Counted from the stretch's first letter, positions 41,878-49,485 are shown. The stretch: 60,300 nucleotides of DNA from an uncultured Bacteroidales bacterium (GCA_902798965.1 CADBYS010000014.1:13813-74112); one strand, 5' to 3'. The notes: generated by a model from the letters alone, not told the origin. Numbers and translations are program-made.

Positions 41878-41910
41878 CAAGCGTGGATGGTAACCCAAAA
41901 CCTAATTACT

Positions 41911-42006
41911 ATGAAAAAAGAGACCCTGAAGGTACTTGCCACTATCGCTGCGGTGCTGACGGTTGTTGTCGAGGTTATTGGCAGAGCCAACGCGCCGAAG
42001 ATATAA
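41911..42006 (+). CDS. Hydrophobic 31-residue peptide, array copy 3
   Basis: MKKETLKVLATIAAVLTV then VVEVIGRANAPKI. Same helix pattern as copies 1 and 2, with one extra residue near the start. It closes the array. A stable TCCCTCGG/CCGAGGGA hairpin (42016-42044) follows the stop codon and may protect or end the message. Confidence 0.66.
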   Translation: MKKETLKVLATIAAVLTVVVEVIGRANAPKI

Positions 42007-42015
42007 GCGCAAGGA

Positions 42016-42044
42016 TCCCTCGGTGAAGAGCAGTAGCCGAGGGA
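42016..42044 (+). other. Strong hairpin after the peptide array
   Basis: Perfect 8-bp stem TCCCTCGG/CCGAGGGA with a 13-base loop. It has no T-run, so it is more likely an mRNA-stabilising or processing element than a Rho-independent terminator. Confidence 0.55.
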
Positions 42045-42157
42045 CAGAATGGCAAGCATCGTCTTGCTAAAACGGAAGAGAAACGACGACACCTACAAGA
42101 TGCCATGAATCTTGGCACAGAGTTCACGATATAGTATAACACCCCCCAAAAACAACA

Positions 42158-42283
42158 ATGAACATGAAAGTAACCGTATTCGAAGATCCGTGTCCGAAAC
42201 CCGGACAAAGTATGCAGGAACGCATTGACAGAATGGTGAAAGAATCCAAACGCCGCGAGCGTGAAAATGAACGCGAGAAATAA
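42158..42283 (+). CDS. 41-residue peptide with a VTVFEDPCPKPGQ motif, copy 1
   Basis: MNMKVTVFEDPCPKPGQS is followed by a charged helix rich in Arg, Glu and Lys. A paralogue lies at 46260-46379 and shares VTVFEDPCPKPGQS and QE-I-RM. Conservation of the frame in two places supports a real gene. No family is recognised. The start could also be the second ATG (42164). It is followed 20 bases later by a terminator and is the last frame of the peptide cluster. Confidence 0.72.
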   Translation: MNMKVTVFEDPCPKPGQSMQERIDRMVKESKRRERENEREK

Positions 42284-42303
42284 TCTCGGCGCTATACACA
42301 GAG

Positions 42304-42325
42304 AACCTCCTATCAGTGGGAGGTT
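42304..42325 (+). terminator. Terminator of the small-peptide cluster
   Basis: AACCTCC (42304-42310) pairs with GGAGGTT (42319-42325), followed by TTTTG. Confidence 0.88.
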
Positions 42326-42421
42326 TTTTGTTACGGCGAGGTGAAAAATGTTACTTAAGAGTAGCATGAATACAAAAAAATGAAAAAAATGCAGATAATA
42401 GGCAATTTTTTGAGGATAAAA

Positions 42422-42453
42422 TTTGCAAATATCAATATTTTTTTGTAATTTTG
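42422..42453 (+). promoter_or_regulatory. Promoter of the AAA/DUF4143 gene
   Basis: TTTG (42422-42425), 20 bases, TAATTTTG (42446-42453). The start site near 42460 coincides with the first of three CGGACAAAA repeats. Confidence 0.84.
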
Positions 42454-42463
42454 CACCCTATAA

Positions 42464-42538
42464 CGGACAAAAATACATATATTTTAACCATTGCAACGGA
42501 CAAAAATGTGCGAAATTTGACCTTTATAGCGGACAAAA
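42464..42538 (+). repeat. Three CGGACAAAA direct repeats at 33-base spacing
   Basis: CGGACAAAA occurs at 42464, 42497 and 42530, each preceded by TA(A/G) or CAA. The exact 33-base period (about three helical turns) in the leader of the ATPase gene suggests cooperative binding sites or an RNA element. Confidence 0.75.
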
Positions 42539-42573
42539 TGCGCAAATAAACTGAAAATGTAACGATTAGAGGT

Positions 42574-43773
42574 ATGGATACACTACTCAAAAAACATGAC
42601 AGGTTGTGGGAGATAACACCACTGGAGATTGTACGGCAATGGGCGTATAGTATCAACTGGGATGCTCGGCTAATGGCAATACGTGGACCAAAAGGCGTCG
42701 GAAAATCCACTATGATGTTGCAGTACATCAAGCAGCACTATGCGTATATGGATAGACAAGCGTTGTACGTGTCGTGCGACGATTCGTACTTTGCAACGCA
42801 TAGCCTTCTGGAACTGGCAGAGAAGTTCTATCTGACCGGAGGCAAACACCTGTTTATTGATGAGATACACAAGTACGAGAACTGGAGCAGAGAAATCAAA
42901 GAGATATACGACAGCTATCCGACGATGAAGATGGTGATTAGCGGAAGCAGTTTGCTGAGTCTAACCGAAGGAGATGCCGATCTGAGTAGGAGATGCATCA
43001 ATCACGACATCCAAGGATTAAGTTTTCGGGAGTTCCTGCATTTCTACAAAGGGATAGAGATGCCGATATATCCACTGGAAGATGTGTTGACAAATCCCGC
43101 GCCGTTGATTCAAGAGATGAATAGCAAAGGCAGACCGGTAGCACTGTTCCAAGAATATCTGCGGAACGGATACTATCCGTACTATTTGAACAACGAGACG
43201 GATTACTACTTAGCCATTCAGCAAGTCGTGAACCACACAATAGATGACGAACTGACAAAGATTTGCAAAGTGGATGTGGGCAACACGCGGAAGATAAAGG
43301 CGCTAATGACCATGCTATGTGCGAGCGAGCCGTATCAACTGGATATTTCGAAACTGTCAGTTCAGAGCGGGCTGAAACGGGAAACTGTTCTGGCCTATCT
43401 GAATTACATGGACAAAGCTAAATTGTTACACTTGTTATACTGCGACCTTGTGAATGCCAAACGGATGCAGAAACCGGATAAGATATATATCGACAATCCC
43501 AACATGCTCTATGCATGGGCAACGGCACCTGTGCGGATCGGGACAGCCAGAGAGACGTTTGTCGTGAACCAGTTATCAGCCAAGCATCAGGTGGAGTTTG
43601 GCAAGAAAAAAGGCGACTTCAAGATAGACGGAATATATACCATAGAAGTCGGAGGAGAAGACAAGGATTTCAGACAGATTGCCAATATCCCGAACTCGTA
43701 TGTACTGGCTGATAATATGGAGACTGCTATCGGACATAAGTTACCGATTTGGGTAGTAGGGTTCTTGTATTAA
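42574..43773 (+). CDS. AAA-family ATPase with DUF4143 domain
   Basis: A 399-residue protein of the AAA_14/DUF4143 group, widespread in Bacteroidales. Walker A is IRGPKGVGKST (about 37-47), Walker B is HLFIDEIHKYENW, and the sensor is MVISGSSLLSL. The C-terminal half has the winged-helix-like LDISKLSVQSGLKRETVLAYL and the nuclease-like DUF4143 end with VEFGKKKGDFKIDG and YTIEVGGEDKDF. Cellular role is not settled for the family; links with mobile elements or toxin-like roles have been suggested. Three spaced repeats in the leader hint at specific regulation. Confidence 0.88.
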   Translation: MDTLLKKHDRLWEITPLEIVRQWAYSINWDARLMAIRGPKGVGKSTMMLQYIKQHYAYMDRQALYVSCDDSYFATHSLLELAEKFYLTGGKHLFIDEIHKYENWSREIKEIYDSYPTMKMVISGSSLLSLTEGDADLSRRCINHDIQGLSFREFLHFYKGIEMPIYPLEDVLTNPAPLIQEMNSKGRPVALFQEYLRNGYYPYYLNNETDYYLAIQQVVNHTIDDELTKICKVDVGNTRKIKALMTMLCASEPYQLDISKLSVQSGLKRETVLAYLNYMDKAKLLHLLYCDLVNAKRMQKPDKIYIDNPNMLYAWATAPVRIGTARETFVVNQLSAKHQVEFGKKKGDFKIDGIYTIEVGGEDKDFRQIANIPNSYVLADNMETAIGHKLPIWVVGFLY

Positions 43774-43814
43774 AAGTATGCTTCCTGTAACACTGTAAAT
43801 GTCTTTGACTCTAT

Positions 43815-44867
43815 ATGAAATCAAAAAACGAACAATATTCTCTTCGGCTGCAGTACACAGAAGAGGCGTCGAAGTTCTATTGCCGAAAGATGGAGAAGCT
43901 CATCGAGCGTGATAAGCACGAGTTGCGTGGGTATATTCCTGACGGCAAAGGCGGCGTGCGTTCCGAGTTGCCGGCAACGCTGATGTATCGCATCGACACA
44001 TTGATGAGTGCCGACGGGCATCGGCTGTATGAGTTCCTGATCGAATATGATACTGATACTCCGGCTGAAGGCATTTACTATGGTTGCCGGGGAATAACCG
44101 TTGACGGCTATGATCATGTGCAAGAGATAGATAAGTTCAGCCAAGAGCGGGAGATAGTTCTGCCGGAGATGTGCCGGATACTCAACAACACCTTCCCGCT
44201 CAAGGATTTCTCGCATCGGTTCAAGTTGCCGGATAATGCCGATGATGATACATATTGGCTCTTCTGGATCACGTTGAACGAGGAAGAGGACATTAAGAAA
44301 GTAGGCGTGACTGCTACCACGATTATCCGTAACGTGTTTCGACGATACCTCAACGGCGATACTTTGCCCGGCGGAGAACTGCCCGAAAAGAAGTTCGAGA
44401 AATCATCCACATGCTTTACGGACGAGACCTATCAGTCACTCTTGAAGGTCATCCAATACAAGAGACTCGACAAGAAGGTCGATCCGCAACGCACAGCTGA
44501 AGCCCGCGAGACATTCGAGCGGTTTCTGGTCGGCGCAGAGCACCAGCGATTGATTGCACGCGACCCAAACTATCCCCGTGCATGGCGTATGCAGACGAAA
44601 GATCGTGTTGATTTCGGGCGGATGATGATTGCGCTGTTCGAATATCTGTACGACCGCGGCTTGATTAACAAAGAATTCAAGACCTACGAACGCAACGAAA
44701 CATTCTATGTGCCGTGGAAAGCGCTGTTCAAGGTATTTCTGGACATCGACGGCAACGTCTATACAACGGCTCTGAAAACACAAGCGATGCGTCCGACAAA
44801 GTCCAAAAGAATGGAGAAAGAGAAAGCCGAATGGCAGAAAGTGATAGAAGAATGCCTGAATAACTGA
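43815..44867 (+). CDS. Hypothetical protein
   Basis: A 350-residue soluble protein with no recognised family. It is charged, with a Lys-rich start (MKSKNEQYSLRLQYTEEASKFY), a central segment TYWLFWITLNEEEDIKKVGVTATTIIRNVFRRYLNG and a C-terminal helical part ending KSKRMEKEKAEWQKVIEE. There is no signal peptide or transmembrane helix. It starts 41 bases after the ATPase gene without a canonical promoter, so the two may be cotranscribed. The base composition is close to the core genome. Confidence 0.75.
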   Translation: MKSKNEQYSLRLQYTEEASKFYCRKMEKLIERDKHELRGYIPDGKGGVRSELPATLMYRIDTLMSADGHRLYEFLIEYDTDTPAEGIYYGCRGITVDGYDHVQEIDKFSQEREIVLPEMCRILNNTFPLKDFSHRFKLPDNADDDTYWLFWITLNEEEDIKKVGVTATTIIRNVFRRYLNGDTLPGGELPEKKFEKSSTCFTDETYQSLLKVIQYKRLDKKVDPQRTAEARETFERFLVGAEHQRLIARDPNYPRAWRMQTKDRVDFGRMMIALFEYLYDRGLINKEFKTYERNETFYVPWKALFKVFLDIDGNVYTTALKTQAMRPTKSKRMEKEKAEWQKVIEECLNN

Positions 44868-44915
44868 CAAATTTTCGGCAAAAACTATATACGTATACCG
44901 AAAATCGAAAAAAAA

Positions 44916-44953
44916 GCAGTATCTTTGCAGCAAAAAAGCGAAGGTACTGCTTT
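44916..44953 (+). promoter_or_regulatory. Promoter-like region with inverted repeat before 45003
   Basis: A -7 box TATCTTTG (44920-44927) lies inside an inverted repeat AGCAGTA (44916-44922)/TACTGCT (44946-44952). The -33 TTTG is missing at 20-base spacing. It could be a regulated promoter. Confidence 0.4.
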
Positions 44954-45002
44954 TCTTATGTACCCTATTTGACAAAATCACAACAGCAAAAACACAGTAT
45001 AT

Positions 45003-45680
45003 ATGAGTAAAAATCAATTCTTTGAACCATTTGTCGGCAAGCGATATGCCGAGGGAGTTAACGGCAAGCGGATATTGGTGCTTGGTGCCAGTTTCTACTG
45101 TGACCGTGTAAAGTGTCCGTTCTTTGCATCATGCACCAGCGTGATACTGAAAGACTCGTCGACGTTCGATGCGAAGTGTCCGGAATACCAACCGGCAGGC
45201 AAGAAACTTCATCTCGAACCAAGTTACTGCGTGGAAGATGCGCCGGTGACCTACCAGCGATTTGCGGCGTACATGGGCAAGCATCTCGGGACGGATGATT
45301 ACGAAACCGTTTGGGATCATCTGGCGTTCACCAATTACGTGCAGTTCTTCCTGCCTGCCACCAACGGCTCGTTCCGTGAGACTACTTGGTCAGATATCTC
45401 GGAACGAGACTTGGCAGCCTTCACCGAGGTTGTAAAGAAGCTTCAACCGGATATCGTGATTGTTTGGGGCAGTGTGATCAATTCCTGTCTGAAAGAGCGG
45501 AATCCGTATCTGGCAGATCTTAAAGAACTGCAAGAGACGGAGTACTACATCTGTCATCTGAACATCCCGGGCGCAGAGAAGCCGATTGCCGTCATCAACC
45601 CGTATCATCCTTCTTCCAGCGCGTGGTACAGCGCGATGGAGCAGTTTGACGGGTATTTGTCTAACTTATTAAATCAATAA
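45003..45680 (+). CDS. Hypothetical protein with four-cysteine cluster and Rossmann-like core
   Basis: A 225-residue protein. KRILVLGASFYC looks like the first strand and loop of a Rossmann-like or uracil-DNA-glycosylase-like fold. Cys33, Cys38, Cys44 and Cys59 (YCDRVKCPFFASC, DAKCP) could hold zinc or an Fe-S cluster. Later motifs are VWDHLAFTNYVQFF, QPDIVIVWGSVIN and VINPYHPSSSAW, where the HPS resembles the C-terminal motif of glycosylases. A DNA-repair or nucleic-acid role is possible but only inferred. It is followed by a membrane-protein gene 5 bases later. Confidence 0.7.
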   Translation: MSKNQFFEPFVGKRYAEGVNGKRILVLGASFYCDRVKCPFFASCTSVILKDSSTFDAKCPEYQPAGKKLHLEPSYCVEDAPVTYQRFAAYMGKHLGTDDYETVWDHLAFTNYVQFFLPATNGSFRETTWSDISERDLAAFTEVVKKLQPDIVIVWGSVINSCLKERNPYLADLKELQETEYYICHLNIPGAEKPIAVINPYHPSSSAWYSAMEQFDGYLSNLLNQ

Positions 45681-45685
45681 CGCGT

Positions 45686-46279
45686 ATGATTACTCCAGAA
45701 CAAACAACAGAAAAACTACTGCTGACCTATTACTATAAGGAAGAGTATGGCATAGAAATCGACCGCGAAGGGGAAAACCTCTTCGAGGACAAAGAGTTGG
45801 CAGAAGGTTTCACACTACTACTAAAGAACTCATTCGATATGCAAGTGCCAGCAAATGAACTGTCAGAGAAAAAGACGCTTGGCGAAGCGTTGGATGCTAT
45901 TATACCCTATTTGCCGGAAGACACGACACAATTGTATTCCAAGATGGCTGACCTCTATTGCTGCGTTTGTGAGGCTTTGGATGATCAAGTGGCTGAAATG
46001 TTTTTGATAGACAAGAAGAAAGACATCGCAAGGATAGGCGCTATAGCCGGTGCACTGCTTGCCGTTGTCTTCGCAATAATCCGCTTGTGGGACGTGAATG
46101 CCGAAACGGTGCTATGTGCCTATAACCGGTTTGAGGAGCTGAAGCCATTCGAGTGGGTAAGTTCCGGTGCGTGGTTCTATTTCTGGATCATGTTTTTCCC
46201 GATAATTGGAGCCTTCATTGGCGGAGTGCTCAGTCGTTTAATCTATAGATTGTATGATTATGTCCGTTACCGTATTTGA
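45686..46279 (+). CDS. Hypothetical protein with two C-terminal membrane helices
   Basis: A 197-residue protein. The first 110 residues are acidic and helical (LLTYYYKEEYGIEIDREG, LGEALDAIIPYLPED). Two transmembrane helices follow, at about 113-133 (IGAIAGALLAVVFAIIRLW) and 160-185 (WFYFWIMFFPIIGAFIGGVL). A cytosolic sensor-like part plus a two-helix anchor recalls membrane effectors, but no family is recognised. The 3' end overlaps the start of the small peptide gene at 46260 by 20 bases. Confidence 0.72.
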   Translation: MITPEQTTEKLLLTYYYKEEYGIEIDREGENLFEDKELAEGFTLLLKNSFDMQVPANELSEKKTLGEALDAIIPYLPEDTTQLYSKMADLYCCVCEALDDQVAEMFLIDKKKDIARIGAIAGALLAVVFAIIRLWDVNAETVLCAYNRFEELKPFEWVSSGAWFYFWIMFFPIIGAFIGGVLSRLIYRLYDYVRYRI

Positions 46280-46379
46280 AGACCCGTGCCCAAAGCCCGG
46301 GCAGAGTGTGCAAGAGCTCATTGAACGTATGTTACGCAAACCAAAAAACAAAAAACAACATGAACAATCCTCAAACTAA
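46260..46379 (+). CDS. 39-residue peptide with a VTVFEDPCPKPGQ motif, copy 2
   Basis: MSVTVFEDPCPKPGQSVQ then ELIERMLRKPK and a basic tail. Paralogue of 42158-42283. It overlaps the preceding membrane-protein gene by 20 bases and the following gene by 20 bases, so all three are likely translationally coupled. Its DNA differs from copy 1 at many third positions while the residues stay the same, which argues for selection on the peptide. Confidence 0.75.
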   Translation: MSVTVFEDPCPKPGQSVQELIERMLRKPKNKKQHEQSSN

Positions 46380-47025
46380 AGACGAGATGACCAGGTTACG
46401 CCGGCGTCTGCAAACCTGCGAGAAACGCATTATAGAAATGGTCAACTGGGATCCTGAATACTTTTACGACGAATCTCTTTCATACGAGGAACTCGATCAA
46501 CTGAAGGCGCTACTTAAGAAACGGCAGCGTATCCTTAATAAGATGTGCTTATACACAGATAATGAAGTGAAACGACTGGAAGAACTCAATGCCATGTTCA
46601 TCGATGCCATACGACAGATGAATCAAGATTTAGGCTACTTGCATGATGGCCGTATGAATATGCCCAATATGGAGCAATATAACGATAATCCGACATGGCT
46701 TGACATCATGATTTATTATGATTTCTATGCTGAGAACTCGGTGATTAAGATGCCGGAAGATGACTATTACGGCTCGCAATTTGACAAAATGCTCGAATTG
46801 CTTTGTGCCGAAGAGGACGATCTTACATATAAAGGATGTTATGGATTTTGCAGACAATTGGGAGATCATTTCATTGAGGAAACGTGTGAAGGAAGAACAT
46901 ATGAGCGCAATCCGGCTATACAAGACCTTATCAAGTGTCATTTGTACTCTATGCCCGATGTGCTCCGCATGAACAATTTCAGGATGAAGATGACTATGGA
47001 GCAATCACGAACGCTTACGGCTTAG
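46360..47025 (+). CDS. Hypothetical helical protein
   Basis: A 221-residue protein starting at ATG 46360 (MNNPQTKDEMTRLRRRLQ); an open frame extends further upstream over the preceding genes. The first 90 residues are predicted coiled coil (LRRRLQTCEKRIIEMV, LDQLKALLKKRQRILNKM). The rest is acidic, with WLDIMIYYDFYAENSV and FDKMLELLCAEEDDLTYKG. There is no signal peptide, membrane segment or known domain. It is the last gene of the 45003-47025 cluster, ahead of a long hairpin shared with the toxin-antitoxin pair. Confidence 0.7.
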   Translation: MNNPQTKDEMTRLRRRLQTCEKRIIEMVNWDPEYFYDESLSYEELDQLKALLKKRQRILNKMCLYTDNEVKRLEELNAMFIDAIRQMNQDLGYLHDGRMNMPNMEQYNDNPTWLDIMIYYDFYAENSVIKMPEDDYYGSQFDKMLELLCAEEDDLTYKGCYGFCRQLGDHFIEETCEGRTYERNPAIQDLIKCHLYSMPDVLRMNNFRMKMTMEQSRTLTA

Positions 47026-47085
47026 CAAAACACACGAAACCAGCACAAAATGGGGTAAGAAATGGACAAATAGCTCAAAACGGCG

Positions 47086-47155
47086 AAAAAGTAGCCGATA
47101 CATTCCTAAATGTGGTATAAAAAACACAGATTACGGAAAGTATCGGCCACTTTTT
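47086..47155. terminator. Long-armed inverted repeat between convergent genes
   Basis: A 16-base arm at 47086-47101 (AAAAAGTAGCCGATAC) pairs with 47140-47155, with one mismatch. A/T runs at the outer ends suit termination in both directions, although the loop is 38 bases. Confidence 0.65.
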
Positions 47156-47201
47156 GCGAATCTCAAGCATACCAACGAGATGGGTGTCTTCCTAAAATTG
47201 T

Positions 47202-47609
47202 CTATTGTTGCTCTTCGATGATTTGCAACATCTGAGCAGGTGTCACAACTATGGGCTCTTGCGGATAGTGCTTCAAGTTACCTGTCACGAGGAATGAATC
47301 TTCTTTCGATAATGCTATCTCATAAAACACCCGGTCACTTTCATCAATAAGCAATTTGTTGAATGCTTTGCGCTCCGCAACTATGCCGCATTCACGGATA
47401 TAGGCAAATAACGCGTTACGCCGCAAAGGACTGATATGAAGACAAGCCCTTGATAGAACCTCTTCATACTCTGCCATTATATCATCATTGTACATAGGTT
47501 TGATTTGCCCATGAAACATAAAATCAACAACCTTTGATGTTGCTGCATCCGGATTGTGCGTAATAAATGCAGACACAAATACGTTTGTGTCAATAACAGC
47601 GTATAACAT
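47202..47609 (-). CDS. PIN-domain toxin
   Basis: A 135-residue PIN-family ribonuclease-like toxin. Acidic residues of the metal site are in AVIDTNVFVSAF (Asp7), DDIMAEYEEVL, and LLIDESDRVFYEIAL with a later DSFLVTGNLKHY segment. Such toxins cut tRNA or other RNA when free of antitoxin. The stop is TAG-type near 47202, and the start ATG lies 1 base after the antitoxin stop. It is the distal gene of the pair, as usual for antitoxin-first operons. Confidence 0.88.
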   Translation of the reverse strand: MLYAVIDTNVFVSAFITHNPDAATSKVVDFMFHGQIKPMYNDDIMAEYEEVLSRACLHISPLRRNALFAYIRECGIVAERKAFNKLLIDESDRVFYEIALSKEDSFLVTGNLKHYPQEPIVVTPAQMLQIIEEQQ

Positions 47610-47610
47610 A

Positions 47611-47931
47611 CTATGCGCGTTTTACTTGTTCTTGCTGCTCACGCTCAAGGTGTTCACGGCGTTCCTGACGAGTTCTCTGAATCTCCGCATTGATTTCCTC
47701 AAGTGTTAACTCAGGTGTCTCGGGGTGTGGCGCATGGAAGGCTTCCAATGCACGTTGTCGAACATAATCCTCATCCGCACGAACGGTGAAGGGAATTGAG
47801 CGCGTGCGAACAACGGCATTGATGAACACGTTTATCGCTGCATTAGCGCTCATGCCAAACTGCTCACAAAGTGAGTCAAACTGCATTTTGATGTTGTTGT
47901 CCACGCGGACTGTCATTGCTGTCTGTGCCAT
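47611..47931 (-). CDS. RelB/DinJ-family antitoxin
   Basis: A 106-residue protein. MAQTAMTVRVDNNIKMQFD and FGMSANAAINVFINAVVR form the ribbon-helix-helix DNA-binding domain of the DinJ/RelB group. The C-terminal half (LTLEEINAEIQRTRQERREH) is a charged helix that should wrap the toxin. The start is at MAQTA (47931); the longer frame reaches into the promoter. It probably represses its own promoter at 47984-48015. Confidence 0.9.
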   Translation of the reverse strand: MAQTAMTVRVDNNIKMQFDSLCEQFGMSANAAINVFINAVVRTRSIPFTVRADEDYVRQRALEAFHAPHPETPELTLEEINAEIQRTRQERREHLEREQQEQVKRA

Positions 47932-47983
47932 AATTGTATGTATTTTGATGTTATTTAATTGCAAAATGATTTCATTTCGACTG

Positions 47984-48015
47984 CAAATATACAACATCTT
48001 TTTGATATATGCAAA
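47984..48015 (-). promoter_or_regulatory. Promoter of the toxin-antitoxin operon
   Basis: Minus-strand TTTG (complement of 48012-48015), 20 bases, TATATTTG (complement of 47984-47991). Confidence 0.85.
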
Positions 48016-48096
48016 TCTTTTAACGAGAAAATGTACTATTTATACCATTTTTCGTAAAATCGCCAACTCAATTGAGCGAAAATCCCTATCCACTAA

Positions 48097-48294
48097 TTAA
48101 ATTTGCGAGTTCGGCAACGCGTCTGGCACTAACTTGCGCCGTTCGCCTTCATCGGTATCCGCCAGCATAGCGCACGTCAGTGCCGCACCCAGCACGCCTT
48201 CAATGCGCATCGGTTCATCAAACGCAGGGCTAGAATAGTAAAGCACATGCCCCTCGTAACGCACTTCGGCAGAAAAAACGTAGTTTTCTAACAT
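48097..48294 (-). CDS. Small hypothetical protein
   Basis: A 65-residue frame (MLENYVFSAEVRYEGHVLYYSS to VPDALPNSQI). It has its own canonical promoter (48338-48369) at the right distance, which is the main reason to accept it. No homologue is recognised. It is acidic and has no signal peptide. Confidence 0.6.
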   Translation of the reverse strand: MLENYVFSAEVRYEGHVLYYSSPAFDEPMRIEGVLGAALTCAMLADTDEGERRKLVPDALPNSQI

Positions 48295-48337
48295 ATTCTC
48301 TTGCAGGTATTCTGTATCTATTTATCGAAAATCGATG

Positions 48338-48369
48338 CAAAGTTACAAATTTTTTCGCAATTATGCAAA
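48338..48369 (-). promoter_or_regulatory. Promoter of the 65-residue protein
   Basis: Minus-strand TTTG (complement of 48366-48369), 20 bases, TAACTTTG (complement of 48338-48345). Confidence 0.82.
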
Positions 48370-48384
48370 TTTTTACAGCAAATA

Positions 48385-48416
48385 TTTGCAAATATCATTT
48401 TTTTTTTGTAACTTTG
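48385..48416 (+). promoter_or_regulatory. Promoter of the esterase gene
   Basis: TTTG (48385-48388), 20 bases, TAACTTTG (48409-48416). The box and flanks are almost the same as at 1343-1374. Confidence 0.85.
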
Positions 48417-48470
48417 TAGGCTTTTTCAATTAACTGCAATTATTCATACTGAATAAACCACCTAAAAGAC

Positions 48471-49439
48471 ATGAAACGATATAGATTTTTTACTCTTTTG
48501 GCCGCCATCTGCCTTGCGCATTCGGCAAGCGCACTAACCATTGCCACGCACGCCGGTACGATTGAGCGCGACACGCTGCTGGGTGTCCCCTGCCGCATCT
48601 ACCTGCCCTATCAATACGAGCAGCGGGTTAAGGAGAGCAAAACGGTGTTCCCCGTATTGTACCTGCAGCATGGCATGTTCGGCTCCGAGGACGACTGGAC
48701 GGAACAAGGCGAACTGCTCAAATGGATGAGTCTGCTGCTGATGAACGACAGGATAAAGGAGATGATCGTAGTGATGCCCGATAATTTCTTAGGTAGCATA
48801 CCTCCCGAGGAACGCCAAGCTCTGATGGACAGACCGAACGTCACGCCGGAAGGAGAGAAGTTCGACACCGAAAAAGGGTCGGCACACTGGCGCAAGCTTA
48901 CTCGCGAACAGGAGCAAGCCTATGAGATGTCCGGCTACTGGGAGGAGAACTTCCGCGCATTCATGACTGCCGCAGAGGAGAAATACAGCATCAACCGTGA
49001 CCCGTCGAAGCGGGCAATAGCCGGATTGTCAATGGGTGGATTCCACACCATGCATGTGTCACATTACCTGTACGGAGAGTTCGACTATATCGGTCTGTTC
49101 TCGCCGGTGATCATTCCGCGGCGCGCCGAGAACGGCGAGGAGCAAGTGCCCACCGTGGAGGATTCGCCCTACCACACCATGGGTTTTGACCTGCAGATCG
49201 ACTACGGCTCACCGGCGTACAACAACTGGATGACCGATCTCAGGCGCATGATTCCCTCGCCGCCGATGTACTGGATCGGCATAGGCAGCGACGACTTCCT
49301 GTACACGCAACTGCAGGATTACCGCCACTGGCTCGAGGTGAACAACTTCGAGTACACCTACTACGAGAGCGAGGGCGGACACACATGGCCTAACTGGCAA
49401 AACTACCTCTGCCGTTTCATGCGGAAACTGTTTTGGTAG
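48471..49439 (+). CDS. Secreted esterase (EstD/feruloyl-esterase type)
   Basis: A 322-residue alpha/beta hydrolase with a signal peptide (MKRYRFFTLLAAICLAHSASA). Family features are GVPCRIYLPYQYEQR, LYLQHGMFGSEDDW (oxyanion region), the nucleophile elbow RAIAGLSMGGFHTMHV (Ser in GLSMGG), and the catalytic His in SEGGHTWPNWQNYL. It is close to the esterases and acetylxylan or feruloyl esterases (CE1-like) used by gut Bacteroidales. The natural ester is unknown. No polysaccharide-utilisation genes are adjacent. Confidence 0.9.
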   Translation: MKRYRFFTLLAAICLAHSASALTIATHAGTIERDTLLGVPCRIYLPYQYEQRVKESKTVFPVLYLQHGMFGSEDDWTEQGELLKWMSLLLMNDRIKEMIVVMPDNFLGSIPPEERQALMDRPNVTPEGEKFDTEKGSAHWRKLTREQEQAYEMSGYWEENFRAFMTAAEEKYSINRDPSKRAIAGLSMGGFHTMHVSHYLYGEFDYIGLFSPVIIPRRAENGEEQVPTVEDSPYHTMGFDLQIDYGSPAYNNWMTDLRRMIPSPPMYWIGIGSDDFLYTQLQDYRHWLEVNNFEYTYYESEGGHTWPNWQNYLCRFMRKLFW

Positions 49440-49485
49440 AACACGTATATCCAATCAATCATCAGAAATTTAAATCCACACGCAT

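Larger units (their letters stand above)
41417..42044 (+). repeat. Tandem array of three units of about 211 bases
   Basis: Each unit has the CTCAACC/GGTTGAG hairpin, AAGCGTG-ATGGTAAC, a 30-codon frame, then AACAGCGCGGCC-GTTCGCGGCGAAGAA and AGTAACTGCGA. Start codons at 41489, 41700 and 41911 are exactly 211 bases apart. The third unit ends in a diverged tail carrying a TCCCTCGG/CCGAGGGA hairpin. Confidence 0.9.

Noticed and set aside
41417-42044. Reading the 211-base tandem units as a CRISPR array or integron attC sites
   Set aside because: Spacer-like variable parts are conserved coding frames, and no Cas or integrase gene is present. The hairpin lacks attC core sites.
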